64,000 nucleotides of DNA, taken from Frigoribacterium sp. Leaf263. Lineage in GTDB: Bacteria > Actinomycetota > Actinomycetes > Actinomycetales > Microbacteriaceae. Each line of letters opens with the position of its first letter. Position 1 is the first letter of the stretch. The position numbers and the translations under genes were made by a program. The notes beneath the pieces were generated by a model. It saw only the letters and a program-made list of their open reading frames with translations. It had not been told where the DNA came from and did not search any database. The stretch is taken from positions 325,297 to 389,296 of the forward strand of contig NZ_LMMO01000003.1 of the NCBI RefSeq assembly GCF_001422285.1, read 5' to 3'. Positions 8,112 through 17,403 of this stretch are shown here, piece by piece.

Positions 8112-9198
8112 CTCGGAATCGCGCGAAGGCGCCATCGAGGCCCTCGGGGAGGGCGCCGTGACGACCGAGGCGATCTCGATCGTCATGCGCGAGTCCGTCC
8201 CGCGCCGGGTCGCCGTGCTCGGGTCGGGCAGCTGGGGCACCACCTTCGCCAAGGTCCTGGCGGAGGGCGGCGCCGACGTCACGCTCTGGGCGCGGCGGCC
8301 CGAGGTTGCTCGCGAGATCACCGAGAGCAAGCGCAACACGGACTACCTGCCGGGCATCAACCTCCCCCGCACGCTCGTGGCGTCGTCCGACGTCGCGACC
8401 GCCCTCGACGGCGCCGAGCAGGTCTACCTCTCGGTCCCGAGTCAGACGCTGCGCGACAACCTCACGGCCATCCGCTCGCTCGTCCCGCACGGCGTCCCCG
8501 TCGTCAGCCTCATGAAGGGCGTCGAGAAGGCGACCGGTCTCCGGATGAGCCAGGTGATCGAGAGCGAGCTCGACGTCGACAGGTCCCTCATCGCCGTCGC
8601 GTCCGGCCCGAACCTCGCCCTCGAGATCGCCAAGAGGCAGCCGACGGCGGCCGTGGTGTCGTCGCACAGCCTCGAGACCGCGACCCTCGTGGCGGCCACG
8701 GCCACCAACCCGTACTTCCGCTCGTTCGTCAACACCGACGTCATCGGCACGGAGTTCGGGGGAGTGCTCAAGAACCTCATCGCGGTCGCCATCGGCATCG
8801 TCGACGGGGTCGGCTACGGAGAGAACACCAAGGCCTCGATCATCACCCGCGGGTTGGCCGAGATGACGGCCTTCGCCGTCTCGTTCGGGGCCAAGGCCGA
8901 GACGCTCGCCGGGCTCGCCGGGCTCGGCGACCTCATCGCCACCTGCGAGTCCCCGCTGTCGCGCAACAACACGGCGGGACGCCTCCTGGGGCAGGGGTAC
9001 GCGTTCGGCGACGTCGTCCGTCAGATGAACCAGACCGCCGAGGGCCTCGCGTCGGTCGCGCCCATCCTCGAGCTCGCCCGCAGCCGCGGCGTCGACATGC
9101 CCATCGTGCAGCAGGTGGCCGAGGTGCTCGCCGGTACGCTTGACCCGCGGAACATCGCTCCGCACCTCACCGAGACCAGCGAGCCCCAGGGCGAGTGA
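8104..9198 (+). CDS. gpsA: Glycerol-3-phosphate dehydrogenase [NAD(P)+]
   Basis: Reduces dihydroxyacetone phosphate to sn-glycerol-3-phosphate for phospholipid synthesis. It has the Rossmann motif LGSGSWGTTFAK, the GPNLALEI block, the catalytic-lysine segment GVLKNLIAVAIG (Lys near 222), and GLAGLGDLIATC. The TTG at 8104, with AGGGAG 10 nt upstream, gives 364 residues and overlaps plsC by 8 bp. Homologs usually have the GxGxxG near residue 10, which would fit an ATG at 8185 (MRESVPRRVAVLG), but that codon has no Shine-Dalgarno sequence. The 27-residue N-terminal extension is therefore uncertain. Confidence 0.95.
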   Translation: MSSSESREGAIEALGEGAVTTEAISIVMRESVPRRVAVLGSGSWGTTFAKVLAEGGADVTLWARRPEVAREITESKRNTDYLPGINLPRTLVASSDVATALDGAEQVYLSVPSQTLRDNLTAIRSLVPHGVPVVSLMKGVEKATGLRMSQVIESELDVDRSLIAVASGPNLALEIAKRQPTAAVVSSHSLETATLVAATATNPYFRSFVNTDVIGTEFGGVLKNLIAVAIGIVDGVGYGENTKASIITRGLAEMTAFAVSFGAKAETLAGLAGLGDLIATCESPLSRNNTAGRLLGQGYAFGDVVRQMNQTAEGLASVAPILELARSRGVDMPIVQQVAEVLAGTLDPRNIAPHLTETSEPQGE

Positions 9199-9274
9199 CC
9201 TCCGGTCGACGGCGCGCCCCCGGTGCGGCGCGACGCCGGGGCCCGCGCCCGCCGACCACCCGAGAGGGACCCCG

Positions 9275-10429
9275 ATGAGCATCGATCCGACGAGCCCCGC
9301 AGAGACCGGGGCCACGACGGCCGTCTCAGCCCCCGCCGGGCACAAGCAGACCGTCGTCGTCCTCTTCGGCGGGCGGTCGAGCGAGCACGCCATCAGCTGC
9401 GCGACCGCCGGCGGCGTGCTGTCCGCGATCGACCGTGATCGGTACGACGTCGTCCCCGTCGGCATCACCCGGGACGGCGCCTTCACCCTGCAGCCCGACG
9501 ACGCCGGGGCCTTCTCGCTCTCCGCCGACTCCCTCCCGGGCGTCGTCGACAACGGCACGCGGGTGCACTGGCCGGAGTCGACCTCGAGTCGCGAGCTCTC
9601 GGTCGTCGAACCCGACGGCAGCGTGCGCCTGCTCGGCGCGGTCGATGTCGTGTTCCCGATCCTCCACGGCCGGTTCGGCGAGGACGGCACCGTCCAGGGC
9701 CTCCTCGAGCTCGTGGGCCTGCCGTACGTCGGGGCCGGTCTGCTCGCCTCCTCGGTGGGCATGGACAAGCACTTCACCAAGACGGTGCTCCAGGCGGCCG
9801 GCATCGCCGTGGCCCCGTGGCGCACCGTCCGCCGGCGGGCCTGGCAGGACGACCCCGCCCAGGTGACGGCCGACGTCGCCGATCTCGGCTTCCCGGTGTT
9901 CGTCAAGCCCGCGCGTGCGGGGTCGAGCGTCGGGGTGTCCCGGGTCGACTCCGAGGCCGGTCTCGCCGCCGCGATGGAGGTCGGTCTGGCAGAAGACGGC
10001 AAGGTGCTCGTCGAGGCCGCGGTCGTCGGCCGCGAGATCGAGTGCGCCGTGCTCGGCGGCCGCGACGGGGGTGCTCCGCGCACGTCCGTGGGCGGCGAGA
10101 TCGTCCTCGGCGGCGAGACCTTCTACGACTTCGAGTCCAAGTACCTCGGTGCGCCGGGCGCCGACCTCGTCTGCCCGGCCGAGCTCGCGGCAGACGACCT
10201 GGCCGAGATGCAGCGCCTCGCCGCTCTCGCCTTCGAGGCCGTCGACGGCACGGGCCTGTCGCGGGTCGACTTCTTCCTGACCGACGACGGCTGGGTGATC
10301 AACGAGATCAACACGATGCCCGGCTTCACGCCCATCTCGATGTTCCCGGCCTGCTGGCTCGCCAGCGGCCTCAGCTACCGCGAGCTCATCACCGAGCTGA
10401 TCGAACTGGGCCTCGAGACCGAGCGCTGA
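9275..10429 (+). CDS. ddl: D-alanine--D-alanine ligase
   Basis: ATP-grasp enzyme that makes the D-Ala-D-Ala terminus of the peptidoglycan stem peptide. 384 residues from the ATG at 9275, supported by GAGAGG 7 nt upstream. Visible motifs are LFGGRSSEHAIS near the N-terminus, HGRFGEDGTVQG, FVKPARAGSSVGVSRV (ATP-grasp lysine region) and the metal/substrate segment FFLTDDGWVINEINTMPGFT. A GC-rich imperfect inverted repeat in the 76-nt gap after gpsA (about 9211-9249) may be a weak terminator or attenuator. Together with murA this makes the region a cell-wall precursor cluster. Confidence 0.96.
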   Translation: MSIDPTSPAETGATTAVSAPAGHKQTVVVLFGGRSSEHAISCATAGGVLSAIDRDRYDVVPVGITRDGAFTLQPDDAGAFSLSADSLPGVVDNGTRVHWPESTSSRELSVVEPDGSVRLLGAVDVVFPILHGRFGEDGTVQGLLELVGLPYVGAGLLASSVGMDKHFTKTVLQAAGIAVAPWRTVRRRAWQDDPAQVTADVADLGFPVFVKPARAGSSVGVSRVDSEAGLAAAMEVGLAEDGKVLVEAAVVGREIECAVLGGRDGGAPRTSVGGEIVLGGETFYDFESKYLGAPGADLVCPAELAADDLAEMQRLAALAFEAVDGTGLSRVDFFLTDDGWVINEINTMPGFTPISMFPACWLASGLSYRELITELIELGLETER

Positions 10430-10469
10430 GAGCGCAGCCGAGACCGGAGCCGAGGAGGCGCGGGCCGAC

Positions 10470-10997
10470 TCAGGGGGCCGGCGTCGCCTCGGTGCCGGGG
10501 AGGTCCTCGACGCCGACGCAGCCGCGGCCGTCGTTCGGCAGGTACCCCACCGCGTCCGCCAGGTCGAACAGCGCGCTGCTGCCCGCCTCGGCCGTGACGA
10601 CGACCTGGACGGCGGGGGTCCGCCCGTAGGTCGTGAAGACGTAGGTGTCCGGGTCGTCGGAATCCTGGTCGGCGAGCCAGTCGACGCCGCTGACCGGGTA
10701 GCACGGCAGATCCGAGACGGCGGGAGCCTCGACGCCGCATCGCAGCAGCACCTGACTCGGCGTGCCCCACGCACCGGTGGCCTGGGCGTCGGTCTCACGG
10801 CGCTCGTAGGGCGCGCTCTCGGGGCCGACCTTCTCGGGGAGGTGCACCGTCACCTGGGCGCAGGCCGGGTCGTTCGCGTCGGCCGCGGCGGTCAGGGGCA
10901 CGGCGGCCGTGCAGCCGGCGAGCGCGGGTACGACCACGGCGCCGGCGGCGAGCAGGCTGAGGAGGCGGCGACGGGGTCGCCTGGTCGGGCTGGGCAC
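10470..10997 (-). CDS. DUF3515 family lipoprotein
   Basis: A 175-residue protein with a lipoprotein signal: Arg-rich n-region, hydrophobic LLSLLAAGAVVVPA, and lipobox LAGC at about residues 26-29. The mature domain has the conserved cysteines and CGVEAP.. / GVDWL segments of the DUF3515 family, found next to ddl and thiL in many Actinobacteria. Its function is unknown; cell-surface location is inferred from the lipobox. The GTG at 10997 is chosen because it leaves a normal signal peptide. It is convergent with ddl and divergent from thiL. A GGAGGCGCG element (10454-10462) lies between its stop codon and the ddl stop. Confidence 0.85.
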   Translation of the reverse strand: MPSPTRRPRRRLLSLLAAGAVVVPALAGCTAAVPLTAAADANDPACAQVTVHLPEKVGPESAPYERRETDAQATGAWGTPSQVLLRCGVEAPAVSDLPCYPVSGVDWLADQDSDDPDTYVFTTYGRTPAVQVVVTAEAGSSALFDLADAVGYLPNDGRGCVGVEDLPGTEATPAP

Positions 10998-11021
10998 GCT
11001 GTTCAGGCTACCGTCGTCTCC

Positions 11022-12041
11022 ATGGAGCACCCCGCCACGTCGGTCGACGTCGAACCACCCGTGACGGTGCAGGGGGCCGGTGAGCTCGAGACGCTCGCGC
11101 GCATCCTGCCCCGACTGCCCCGAGGCTCGCGCACGGACCTCGGACCGGGCGACGACGCCGCCGTCGTGTCGGCGCCCGACGGCCGCTTCGTCGTGACGAC
11201 GGATCTGATGGTGCACGGCCCCGACTTCCGTCTGGCCTGGTCGTCGCCGTACGACCTCGGCTGGAAGGCCGCCGCCTCGAACCTCGCCGACGTCGCCGCG
11301 ATGGGAGCGGTGCCGACGGCGCTCGTCGTCGCGCTCGCGGTGCCGGGGGAGACCCCGGTGGCCGACCTCGAGGCCCTGGCCGACGGGCTGCGCGACGCGT
11401 GCGCCGTGATGGCGCCGGGCTGCGGCGTGGTCGGCGGCGATCTGTCGGTCTCGGCGACGCTGACGATCGCCGTGACGGCCTTCGGCGATCTCGAAGGGCG
11501 TCGTCCCGTCACCCGCGACGGGGCGTCCGCGGGTGACGTCGTGGCCGTCTCGGGTCCGCTCGGACGGGCGGCTCGGGGGCTGGCGCTCCTGTTCCGCCTC
11601 GGCGTCGATCACGACGGCGCGCCCGACGCGGTGGCCGCAGCGGGTCTGCGCGGACGCGATCCCGATGTCGGCTGGCAGCTGGCGCCCACCCCGCCCGTGG
11701 CCGACGGACCCCTGGCCGCGCGGGCCGGTGCGACCGCGATGCTCGATCTGTCCGACGGTCTGGCCCTCGACGCGGGTCGGGTGGCCCGGGCGAGCGGCGT
11801 CGTGATCGACCTCGACTCCGGGTCGCTCGGCGCCGACCCGACGGCCGCCCTCTCCGGCGGCGAGGATCACTCGCTGTTCGCGACGTTCCCGCCGGACTCC
11901 CTCCTGCCGGGAGGATTCCGCGCGATCGGAACGGTCCGCGCAGCCGATCCGGGCTCGCCGCCGGTCACGGTCGACGGTGTCGATCCCGGTGCGACCGGGG
12001 GCTGGGACCCGTACCGCCGGTGGTCCGGAGACCGCGGCTGA
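11022..12041 (+). CDS. thiL: Thiamine-monophosphate kinase
   Basis: Phosphorylates thiamine monophosphate to the pyrophosphate cofactor. The 339-residue protein has the PurM/AIR-synthase-like fold motifs: GPGDDAAVV near residues 41-49, TDLMVHGPDF, NLADVAAMGA and, toward the C-terminus, LDLSDGLALDAGR. The ATG at 11022 has no Shine-Dalgarno, but TACCGT (11009-11014) lies 7 nt upstream, suggesting a leaderless transcript. The C-terminal half is somewhat short compared with E. coli ThiL, which is usual in this lineage. Confidence 0.92.
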   Translation: MEHPATSVDVEPPVTVQGAGELETLARILPRLPRGSRTDLGPGDDAAVVSAPDGRFVVTTDLMVHGPDFRLAWSSPYDLGWKAAASNLADVAAMGAVPTALVVALAVPGETPVADLEALADGLRDACAVMAPGCGVVGGDLSVSATLTIAVTAFGDLEGRRPVTRDGASAGDVVAVSGPLGRAARGLALLFRLGVDHDGAPDAVAAAGLRGRDPDVGWQLAPTPPVADGPLAARAGATAMLDLSDGLALDAGRVARASGVVIDLDSGSLGADPTAALSGGEDHSLFATFPPDSLLPGGFRAIGTVRAADPGSPPVTVDGVDPGATGGWDPYRRWSGDRG

Positions 12042-12074
12042 CGCCGTCCGTCGCCCCGGACGGCCTCTCGCGGG

Positions 12075-12650
12075 TCAGTCGCGGACGGCGAACCAGACGG
12101 TCGTGTCGCCGTACTGCTTCTTGACGTCGAGGCTCAGTCCGTCGGGCCAGCGGGGCGCGCCGTCGCGGCTCGCCCGCTCGACGACCACGAGGGCCTCGGG
12201 TGCGAGGAGCGGGACGAGAGCCGACAGATCGTCGGCCAGCTCGTCCGTCGTGAGCTCGTACGGCGGGTCGAAGAAGACCAGGTCGACGAGGGCGCCCGAG
12301 CCGGTGAGGAACGACCGCACCGACTGCACCACGAGGTCGACGCGCGGCGGCGCGCCTCGGGGCGGCTTCGGCGCCCGTGCGAGCACCGCGTCGGCGTTCC
12401 GGCGCAGCACCTTGGCGGCGGCGGGTGACTTCTCGACGAGCGTGACCGACGCGGCCCCGCGCGAGGCCGCCTCGAGCCCCAGCCCGCCCGTCCCGGCGTA
12501 GAGGTCGAGCACGGCTCGCCCTCGGATCTCGTCGCGGGCGTCGAGCGACGAGAAGAGGGCCTCCCGCACGCGGTCACTCGTAGGCCTCGTGCCGACCTTC
12601 GGGACGACGAGCGTGAGGTTGTCGGCGAAGCCGGAGATGATGCGGGACAT
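12075..12650 (-). CDS. rsmD: 16S rRNA (guanine966-N2)-methyltransferase
   Basis: SAM-dependent rRNA methylase acting on 30S subunits. 191 residues, with the RsmD start MSRIISG.., TRPTSDRVREALFSSL, the SAM motif LDLYAGTGGLGLEAASRGA, and the catalytic DPPY motif near residue 128. The start at 12650 is fixed by the family N-terminus. Transcribed toward thiL and away from the acyl-CoA dehydrogenase gene. The usual neighbours recG and coaD lie just beyond that inserted gene. Confidence 0.93.
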   Translation of the reverse strand: MSRIISGFADNLTLVVPKVGTRPTSDRVREALFSSLDARDEIRGRAVLDLYAGTGGLGLEAASRGAASVTLVEKSPAAAKVLRRNADAVLARAPKPPRGAPPRVDLVVQSVRSFLTGSGALVDLVFFDPPYELTTDELADDLSALVPLLAPEALVVVERASRDGAPRWPDGLSLDVKKQYGDTTVWFAVRD

Positions 12651-12785
12651 GGGGACAACCTTGCCAGGTCGTCGGGGCCGGCTTCGCGCAACCCGACAAG
12701 TCGGTCGCGCGGTGCCACGCCCGTCTTCGTGGATGTCGCACAAGCGACTTGGCGCGTCCCGTCGAGTCGAGCAGCATCCCTGAGC

Positions 12786-14492
12786 ATGACCAGCGTCGAT
12801 CGGACCATCCGTCCCTCCTTCACCAAGTCGATGTTCGCGGGGCGCATCGCCTCGGAGCTCGTCCTGCCCTATCCGCAGATGTCCGCCGACGAGAAGAAGA
12901 AGGTCGAGACGATCTCGGCCTCGGCGCGCGAGGTCCTGTCCGGCTACGACCCCTTGAAGGCGGAACGCGACGGGTGGATCGGCGACGATCTCGTCCGCGA
13001 GCTCGGCGAGCGCGGGCTCATGGGCCTGTTCGTCTCGGAGGAGTACGGCGGGCTGGGTCTCGGACAGAGCGCGTACTGCCGGGTCTACGAGGAGTTCGGT
13101 CGAGTCGACGGCACGCTCGCCACGGTCATGGGCGTCCACCAGTCCATCGGCACGAAGCCCCTCCACCTCTTCGGCACCGACGATCAGAAGGCCCGCTGGC
13201 TGCCCGACCTGGCCAGCGGTCGGAAGCTCGCCGCCTTCGTCCTGACGGAGCCCAACGTGGGCAGCGACGCCTACGCGCTCGAGACCCGGGCGGAGCGGCA
13301 GAGCGACGGCAGCTGGCTGCTGAACGGCGAGAAGCGCTGGATCGGCAACGGCGACGGCGACGTGCTGACGGTCTTCGCGCAGAGCGACCTGGGGCACGTC
13401 GCGCTGATCGTCGAGAAGGGGATGGACGGGCTCAGCACGGGGCCGCGGTTCGAGACGCACGGCCTCAAGGCCAATCGCCTGCAGCGCGTCCGGTTCACCG
13501 ACGTCCGCGTGCCGGCCGAGAACCTGCTCGGCGAGCCCGGCGACGGCTTCCGCATCGCGGTCAACACGCTCAACAACGGGCGCATGTCGATGGGGACGGC
13601 CATCGCGGGCGGCATGAAGAGGTTCCTCGAGCTGAGCCTCGAGCACACGGAGGCGCGTCGTCAGTTCGGCAGACCGCTCGCGGACTTCGAGATGGTCGGC
13701 GACAAGCTCGCCTGGATGACGCGCCAGATCTACGGCGTCGAGTCGATGTCGTATCTCACCACGGGTCTCGTCGACCGCGGCGACACCGACTTCGCCCTCG
13801 AGTCGGCCATGACGAAGGTCGCCGCCAGCGACACCGGGTGGTACGCGCTGAACCGCGCGGTCCAGCTGCACGGCGGCGAGGCGTACATGGAGGGCCACCC
13901 GCTGGCGAAGGCGCTCCGGGACTTCCGCATCTTCCCGATCTTCGAGGGCGCCAACGACGTCCTGCGGGCCTTCGTGGCGCTGAACGGCCTCAAGTCGCTC
14001 AGCGACGAGCTGCCCGACGTGGCGTCGTTGAGCATCGGAGCCCCGGGCCGCGCCCTCGGCGTGCTCGCGCCTTACGTGGCCGGGCGGGTGCAGCGGAGGA
14101 TCCGCCCCGACCGGCCGGTCGGCGTGCATCCCTCGCTGGCCAAGCCGGCCGCCGAGCTCGGCGAGCAGGTCTCGCGGCTGCGCGAGCGTGCGGAGGGCGC
14201 CCTCCGTCGCCACGGCAAGAGGGTCCAGGAGAAGCAGCTCGTGCAGAAGCGCCTCGCGGACGCGGCGAGCGGCATCTACGCCCAGACGGCGGTCCTGTCG
14301 CGCGCGTCGACGGCCCTGCAGGAGGGGCGGGTCGACTCGGACGCCGAGCGTCGCCTGGCCGTCGACTACTGCCGGGAGTCGGCGCGCGCGGTGTCACGGC
14401 ATCTGCGCGGTCTCGAGGTCGACGACGATCGACGGGGTGCGGCGCTCGCCGCGGAGACCCGCGCCTCCGGGGGGTACCGCTACACCCTGTGA
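12786..14492 (+). CDS. Acyl-CoA dehydrogenase, long form with C-terminal extension
   Basis: An FAD-dependent alpha,beta-dehydrogenase of acyl-CoA thioesters (fatty-acid beta-oxidation). 568 residues. The FAD-binding signature FVLTEPNVGSDA lies near 150-162. The active-site Glu of long-chain enzymes is in IFEGANDVLR (near residue 388). A helical C-terminal extension of about 150 residues (VHPSLAKPAAELGEQVSRLR...) resembles the very-long-chain ACADVL/ACAD9 type, so long acyl chains are the likely substrate. No electron-transfer flavoprotein, thiolase or hydratase gene is adjacent. The ATG at 12786 lies in a gap from rsmD with no clear Shine-Dalgarno. Confidence 0.88.
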   Translation: MTSVDRTIRPSFTKSMFAGRIASELVLPYPQMSADEKKKVETISASAREVLSGYDPLKAERDGWIGDDLVRELGERGLMGLFVSEEYGGLGLGQSAYCRVYEEFGRVDGTLATVMGVHQSIGTKPLHLFGTDDQKARWLPDLASGRKLAAFVLTEPNVGSDAYALETRAERQSDGSWLLNGEKRWIGNGDGDVLTVFAQSDLGHVALIVEKGMDGLSTGPRFETHGLKANRLQRVRFTDVRVPAENLLGEPGDGFRIAVNTLNNGRMSMGTAIAGGMKRFLELSLEHTEARRQFGRPLADFEMVGDKLAWMTRQIYGVESMSYLTTGLVDRGDTDFALESAMTKVAASDTGWYALNRAVQLHGGEAYMEGHPLAKALRDFRIFPIFEGANDVLRAFVALNGLKSLSDELPDVASLSIGAPGRALGVLAPYVAGRVQRRIRPDRPVGVHPSLAKPAAELGEQVSRLRERAEGALRRHGKRVQEKQLVQKRLADAASGIYAQTAVLSRASTALQEGRVDSDAERRLAVDYCRESARAVSRHLRGLEVDDDRRGAALAAETRASGGYRYTL

Positions 14493-14543
14493 CGGCCGCC
14501 CGGGTCGGGAGCGTCTGTCGGGGGAGGGCGGTAGCGTGAGTCC

Positions 14544-16748
14544 GTGCCCGACTCACCCCTCGACGCGTCCCTCGCCGGTGCCCTGGGCGGGCGCACGGCG
14601 ACCGCTCTGCAGAAGGCGTTCGGGCTGCGAACGGTCGGCGATCTGCTGACGCACTTCCCGCGCCGGTACGCGCGGCGGGGCGAGCTCACGGCCCTCGACC
14701 AGCTCCCCCTCGGCGAGGCGGTCACCATCGTGGCCCAGGTGCTCGACGTCCGAGAGCGCACGATGCGGGCCCGACGCGGGTCGATCCTCGAGGTCCGCAT
14801 CGGCGACGGGCAGGGCATCCTCACCCTGACGTTCTTCAACCAGGCGTGGCGGGCCCGCGACCTCGTACCCGGGGCCCGGGGCATCTTCGCGGGCAAGGTG
14901 GGCGACTACCGCGGGCTGCGGCAGCTGGCTCATCCCGACTACGAGCTCTTCGACGCCTCGCACGAGGCCGTCGCCGGGGTGGGCGACGCCGAGGCGCAGA
15001 AGTGGGCGCGTCAACCGATCCCGATCTATCCGGCCAGTGCGTCCGTCGCCTCGTGGCAGGTCCAGAAGTCGGTCGAGGTGCTGCTCGACGGCCTGCCTCC
15101 TATCGATGACGTCGTGCCCGCGTCCGTACGCGCCGAGCTCGAGCTGATGCCCGTCGCCGAGGCGTACGAGCGCATCCACCGCCCCGAGACCGACCGCGAC
15201 CATCTGAGGGCCCGAGACGCCCTCCGTTTCGACGAGGCGTTCGTGCTGCAGAGCGCACTGCTCCAGCAGCGTGCGCTCGTCCGGCGCTCGGCGGCGACGC
15301 CGCGGCGGGCCGCCCCCGACGGCATGCTGGCCGCCTTCGACGCGGCGCTGCCGTTCGACCGGACGGGCGATCAGCGGCTCGTCGGCGACGAGATCACCCG
15401 CGACCTCGAGGCCGACGTGCCGATGAACCGGCTCGTCCAGGGCGAGGTCGGCTCGGGCAAGACCCTCGTCGCCCTGCGGGCCATGCTCGCCGTCGCCGAG
15501 AGCGGGGGGCAGTCGGCGCTCCTGGCCCCGACCGAGGTCCTGGCGTCGCAGCATCTCCGGTCGATCACCGCCACCCTCGGCCCCGATCTCGCCGCGCGAC
15601 TCCGGCCGACGCTGCTGACCGGGCAGATGACCACGGCCCAGCGCAAGAAGGCGCTGCTGTCGATCGTGAGCGGTCAGGCGCACATCGTCGTCGGCACGCA
15701 CGCCCTGATCAGCGAGACCGTCGGGTTCTTCGATCTCGGTCTCGTCGTCGTCGACGAGCAGCACCGCTTCGGCGTCGAGCAGCGCGAGGCCCTGCGCAAG
15801 AAGGGTGCGACCCCGCCGCACGTCCTCGTGCTCACGGCGACGCCGATCCCGCGCACGGTGGCCATGACCGTCTTCGGCGACCTCGACATCTCGACCATCG
15901 CCGAGCTGCCGAAGGGCCGACGTCCCATCGAGTCGTTCGTCGTGCCGCTCGCCGACCACCCGGGCTGGGTCGACCGCGTCTGGCAGCGGTCGGCGGAGGA
16001 GATCCGGGCGGGCCGTCAGGTCTTCGTCGTCTGCCCCGCCATCGACGCGGCGACGAGCGAGCCGGGCGACGAGGCGGAGCCCGTCTCCGGCTCGGACGCC
16101 GAGACCGACGGAGCCGAGCGACCCGCGGCCCCGCCCCGGGCGAGCGTCGAGGCGGTCCTCGCCCTGACGGCGTCCCTGCCCGTCCTCGAGGGTCTCGTCA
16201 TCGAACCCCTGCACGGCCGCATGTCGTCCGACGAGAAGGACGACGTGATGCGGCGCTTCGCGGCGGGCGCGATCGACATGCTCATCGCCACCACGGTCAT
16301 CGAGGTCGGGGTCGACGTCCCGAACGCCTCGACCATGGTCGTCCTCGACGCCGACCGGTTCGGCGTCTCGCAGCTCCACCAGCTGAGGGGGCGGGTGGGT
16401 CGTGGCGGGCACGCCGGGCTCTGCCTGCTCGTGACCTCGGCCCCGAGCGACACCGTCGCCCGCGAACGCGTCGACGCGGTGGCCTCGACGCTCGACGGCT
16501 TCGAGCTCGCCCAGGTCGACCTCGACCTCCGGCGGGAGGGCGACGTCCTCGGCGACCTCCAGTCGGGCGGCCGCTCGTCGCTCCGTCTGCTCCGGGTCGC
16601 GCGCGACGGCGACCTCATCGGTCTGGCGCGCGAGCACGCGTCCGAGGTGCTCGACGCCGACCCGCGCCTCCTCGACCACCCCGCCCTCGCCGCGGCCATC
16701 GCCAGGCGGCTCGACGACCGCGGTCGCGAGGCCATGGGCAAGAACTGA
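14544..16748 (+). CDS. recG: ATP-dependent DNA helicase RecG
   Basis: A superfamily 2 helicase that remodels stalled forks and Holliday junctions. 734 residues: N-terminal wedge/OB domain, Walker A GEVGSGKT near 300-307, DEQH box near 404, LTATPIPRT, and the RecG C-terminus with [13 protein letters not shown] and [10 protein letters not shown] linker of about 35 residues, rich in Glu/Asp/Pro ([15 protein letters not shown]...), sits between the two helicase lobes and looks like a flexible insertion. The GTG at 14544 has TAGCGT 6 nt upstream, so the transcript may be leaderless. Confidence 0.96.
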   Translation: MPDSPLDASLAGALGGRTATALQKAFGLRTVGDLLTHFPRRYARRGELTALDQLPLGEAVTIVAQVLDVRERTMRARRGSILEVRIGDGQGILTLTFFNQAWRARDLVPGARGIFAGKVGDYRGLRQLAHPDYELFDASHEAVAGVGDAEAQKWARQPIPIYPASASVASWQVQKSVEVLLDGLPPIDDVVPASVRAELELMPVAEAYERIHRPETDRDHLRARDALRFDEAFVLQSALLQQRALVRRSAATPRRAAPDGMLAAFDAALPFDRTGDQRLVGDEITRDLEADVPMNRLVQGEVGSGKTLVALRAMLAVAESGGQSALLAPTEVLASQHLRSITATLGPDLAARLRPTLLTGQMTTAQRKKALLSIVSGQAHIVVGTHALISETVGFFDLGLVVVDEQHRFGVEQREALRKKGATPPHVLVLTATPIPRTVAMTVFGDLDISTIAELPKGRRPIESFVVPLADHPGWVDRVWQRSAEEIRAGRQVFVVCPAIDAATSEPGDEAEPVSGSDAETDGAERPAAPPRASVEAVLALTASLPVLEGLVIEPLHGRMSSDEKDDVMRRFAAGAIDMLIATTVIEVGVDVPNASTMVVLDADRFGVSQLHQLRGRVGRGGHAGLCLLVTSAPSDTVARERVDAVASTLDGFELAQVDLDLRREGDVLGDLQSGGRSSLRLLRVARDGDLIGLAREHASEVLDADPRLLDHPALAAAIARRLDDRGREAMGKN

Positions 16749-16812
16749 GCCCTCGGGCGTCGTCCGGCGGATGCTCGGCCAACCTCCCGGGCCGGGCCGC
16801 TACTGTGTGGCC

Positions 16813-17295
16813 ATGAGCAGGATCGCCGTCGTCCCGGGGTCGTTCGACCCGGTCACCCTCGGTCACGTCGACGTGATCGCCCGGGCGGCCAACATCTTCG
16901 ACGAGGTCCACGTCCTCGTCGTCCACAACCCCGACAAGTCGGCGCTCCTGCCCTTGGCGCAGCGGGTCTCGCTCCTGACTGCCGCACTCCGCGACGCCGG
17001 GCTGCCCGAGAGCGTCAGCGTGCACAGCTGGAGCATGGGGCTGCTCGTCGACTACTGCACCGACGTCGGCGCCAGCGTCCTCGTCAAGGGGATCCGATCG
17101 CAGGTGGACGTCGCCTACGAGACGCCGATGGCGATCATGAACCGGAGCCTGGCCGGCGTCGAGACGGTCTTCCTGCTGCCCGACCCCGCCCATGCCCACG
17201 TCTCCAGCTCGCTCGTCCGTCAGGTCGCGGGGCTCGGCGGCGACGTGTCGCCGTACGTGCCGCGGGTCGTCGCGGAGTACCTCCAGACCACCTGA
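16813..17295 (+). CDS. coaD: Phosphopantetheine adenylyltransferase
   Basis: The penultimate step of coenzyme A synthesis: ATP plus 4'-phosphopantetheine gives dephospho-CoA. 160 residues, with the nucleotidyltransferase motif [12 protein letters not shown] (TxGH), [14 protein letters not shown], and the C-terminal ISSxxVR-type motif, here [10 protein letters not shown]. The ATG at 16813 is preceded by TACTGT at 16801-16806, 6 nt away, with no Shine-Dalgarno, so a leaderless mRNA is likely. Confidence 0.96.
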   Translation: MSRIAVVPGSFDPVTLGHVDVIARAANIFDEVHVLVVHNPDKSALLPLAQRVSLLTAALRDAGLPESVSVHSWSMGLLVDYCTDVGASVLVKGIRSQVDVAYETPMAIMNRSLAGVETVFLLPDPAHAHVSSSLVRQVAGLGGDVSPYVPRVVAEYLQTT

Positions 17296-17403
17296 GGCCG
17301 ACGCGGCAGCCCGAGCACCGCCTCCTCGGGGGCGACCGCTCCGAACACCGCTCGACGCCCCGCCCCGCAGCACCCGCGCACCCCTTCGTCAGAGAGCACG
17401 CCG

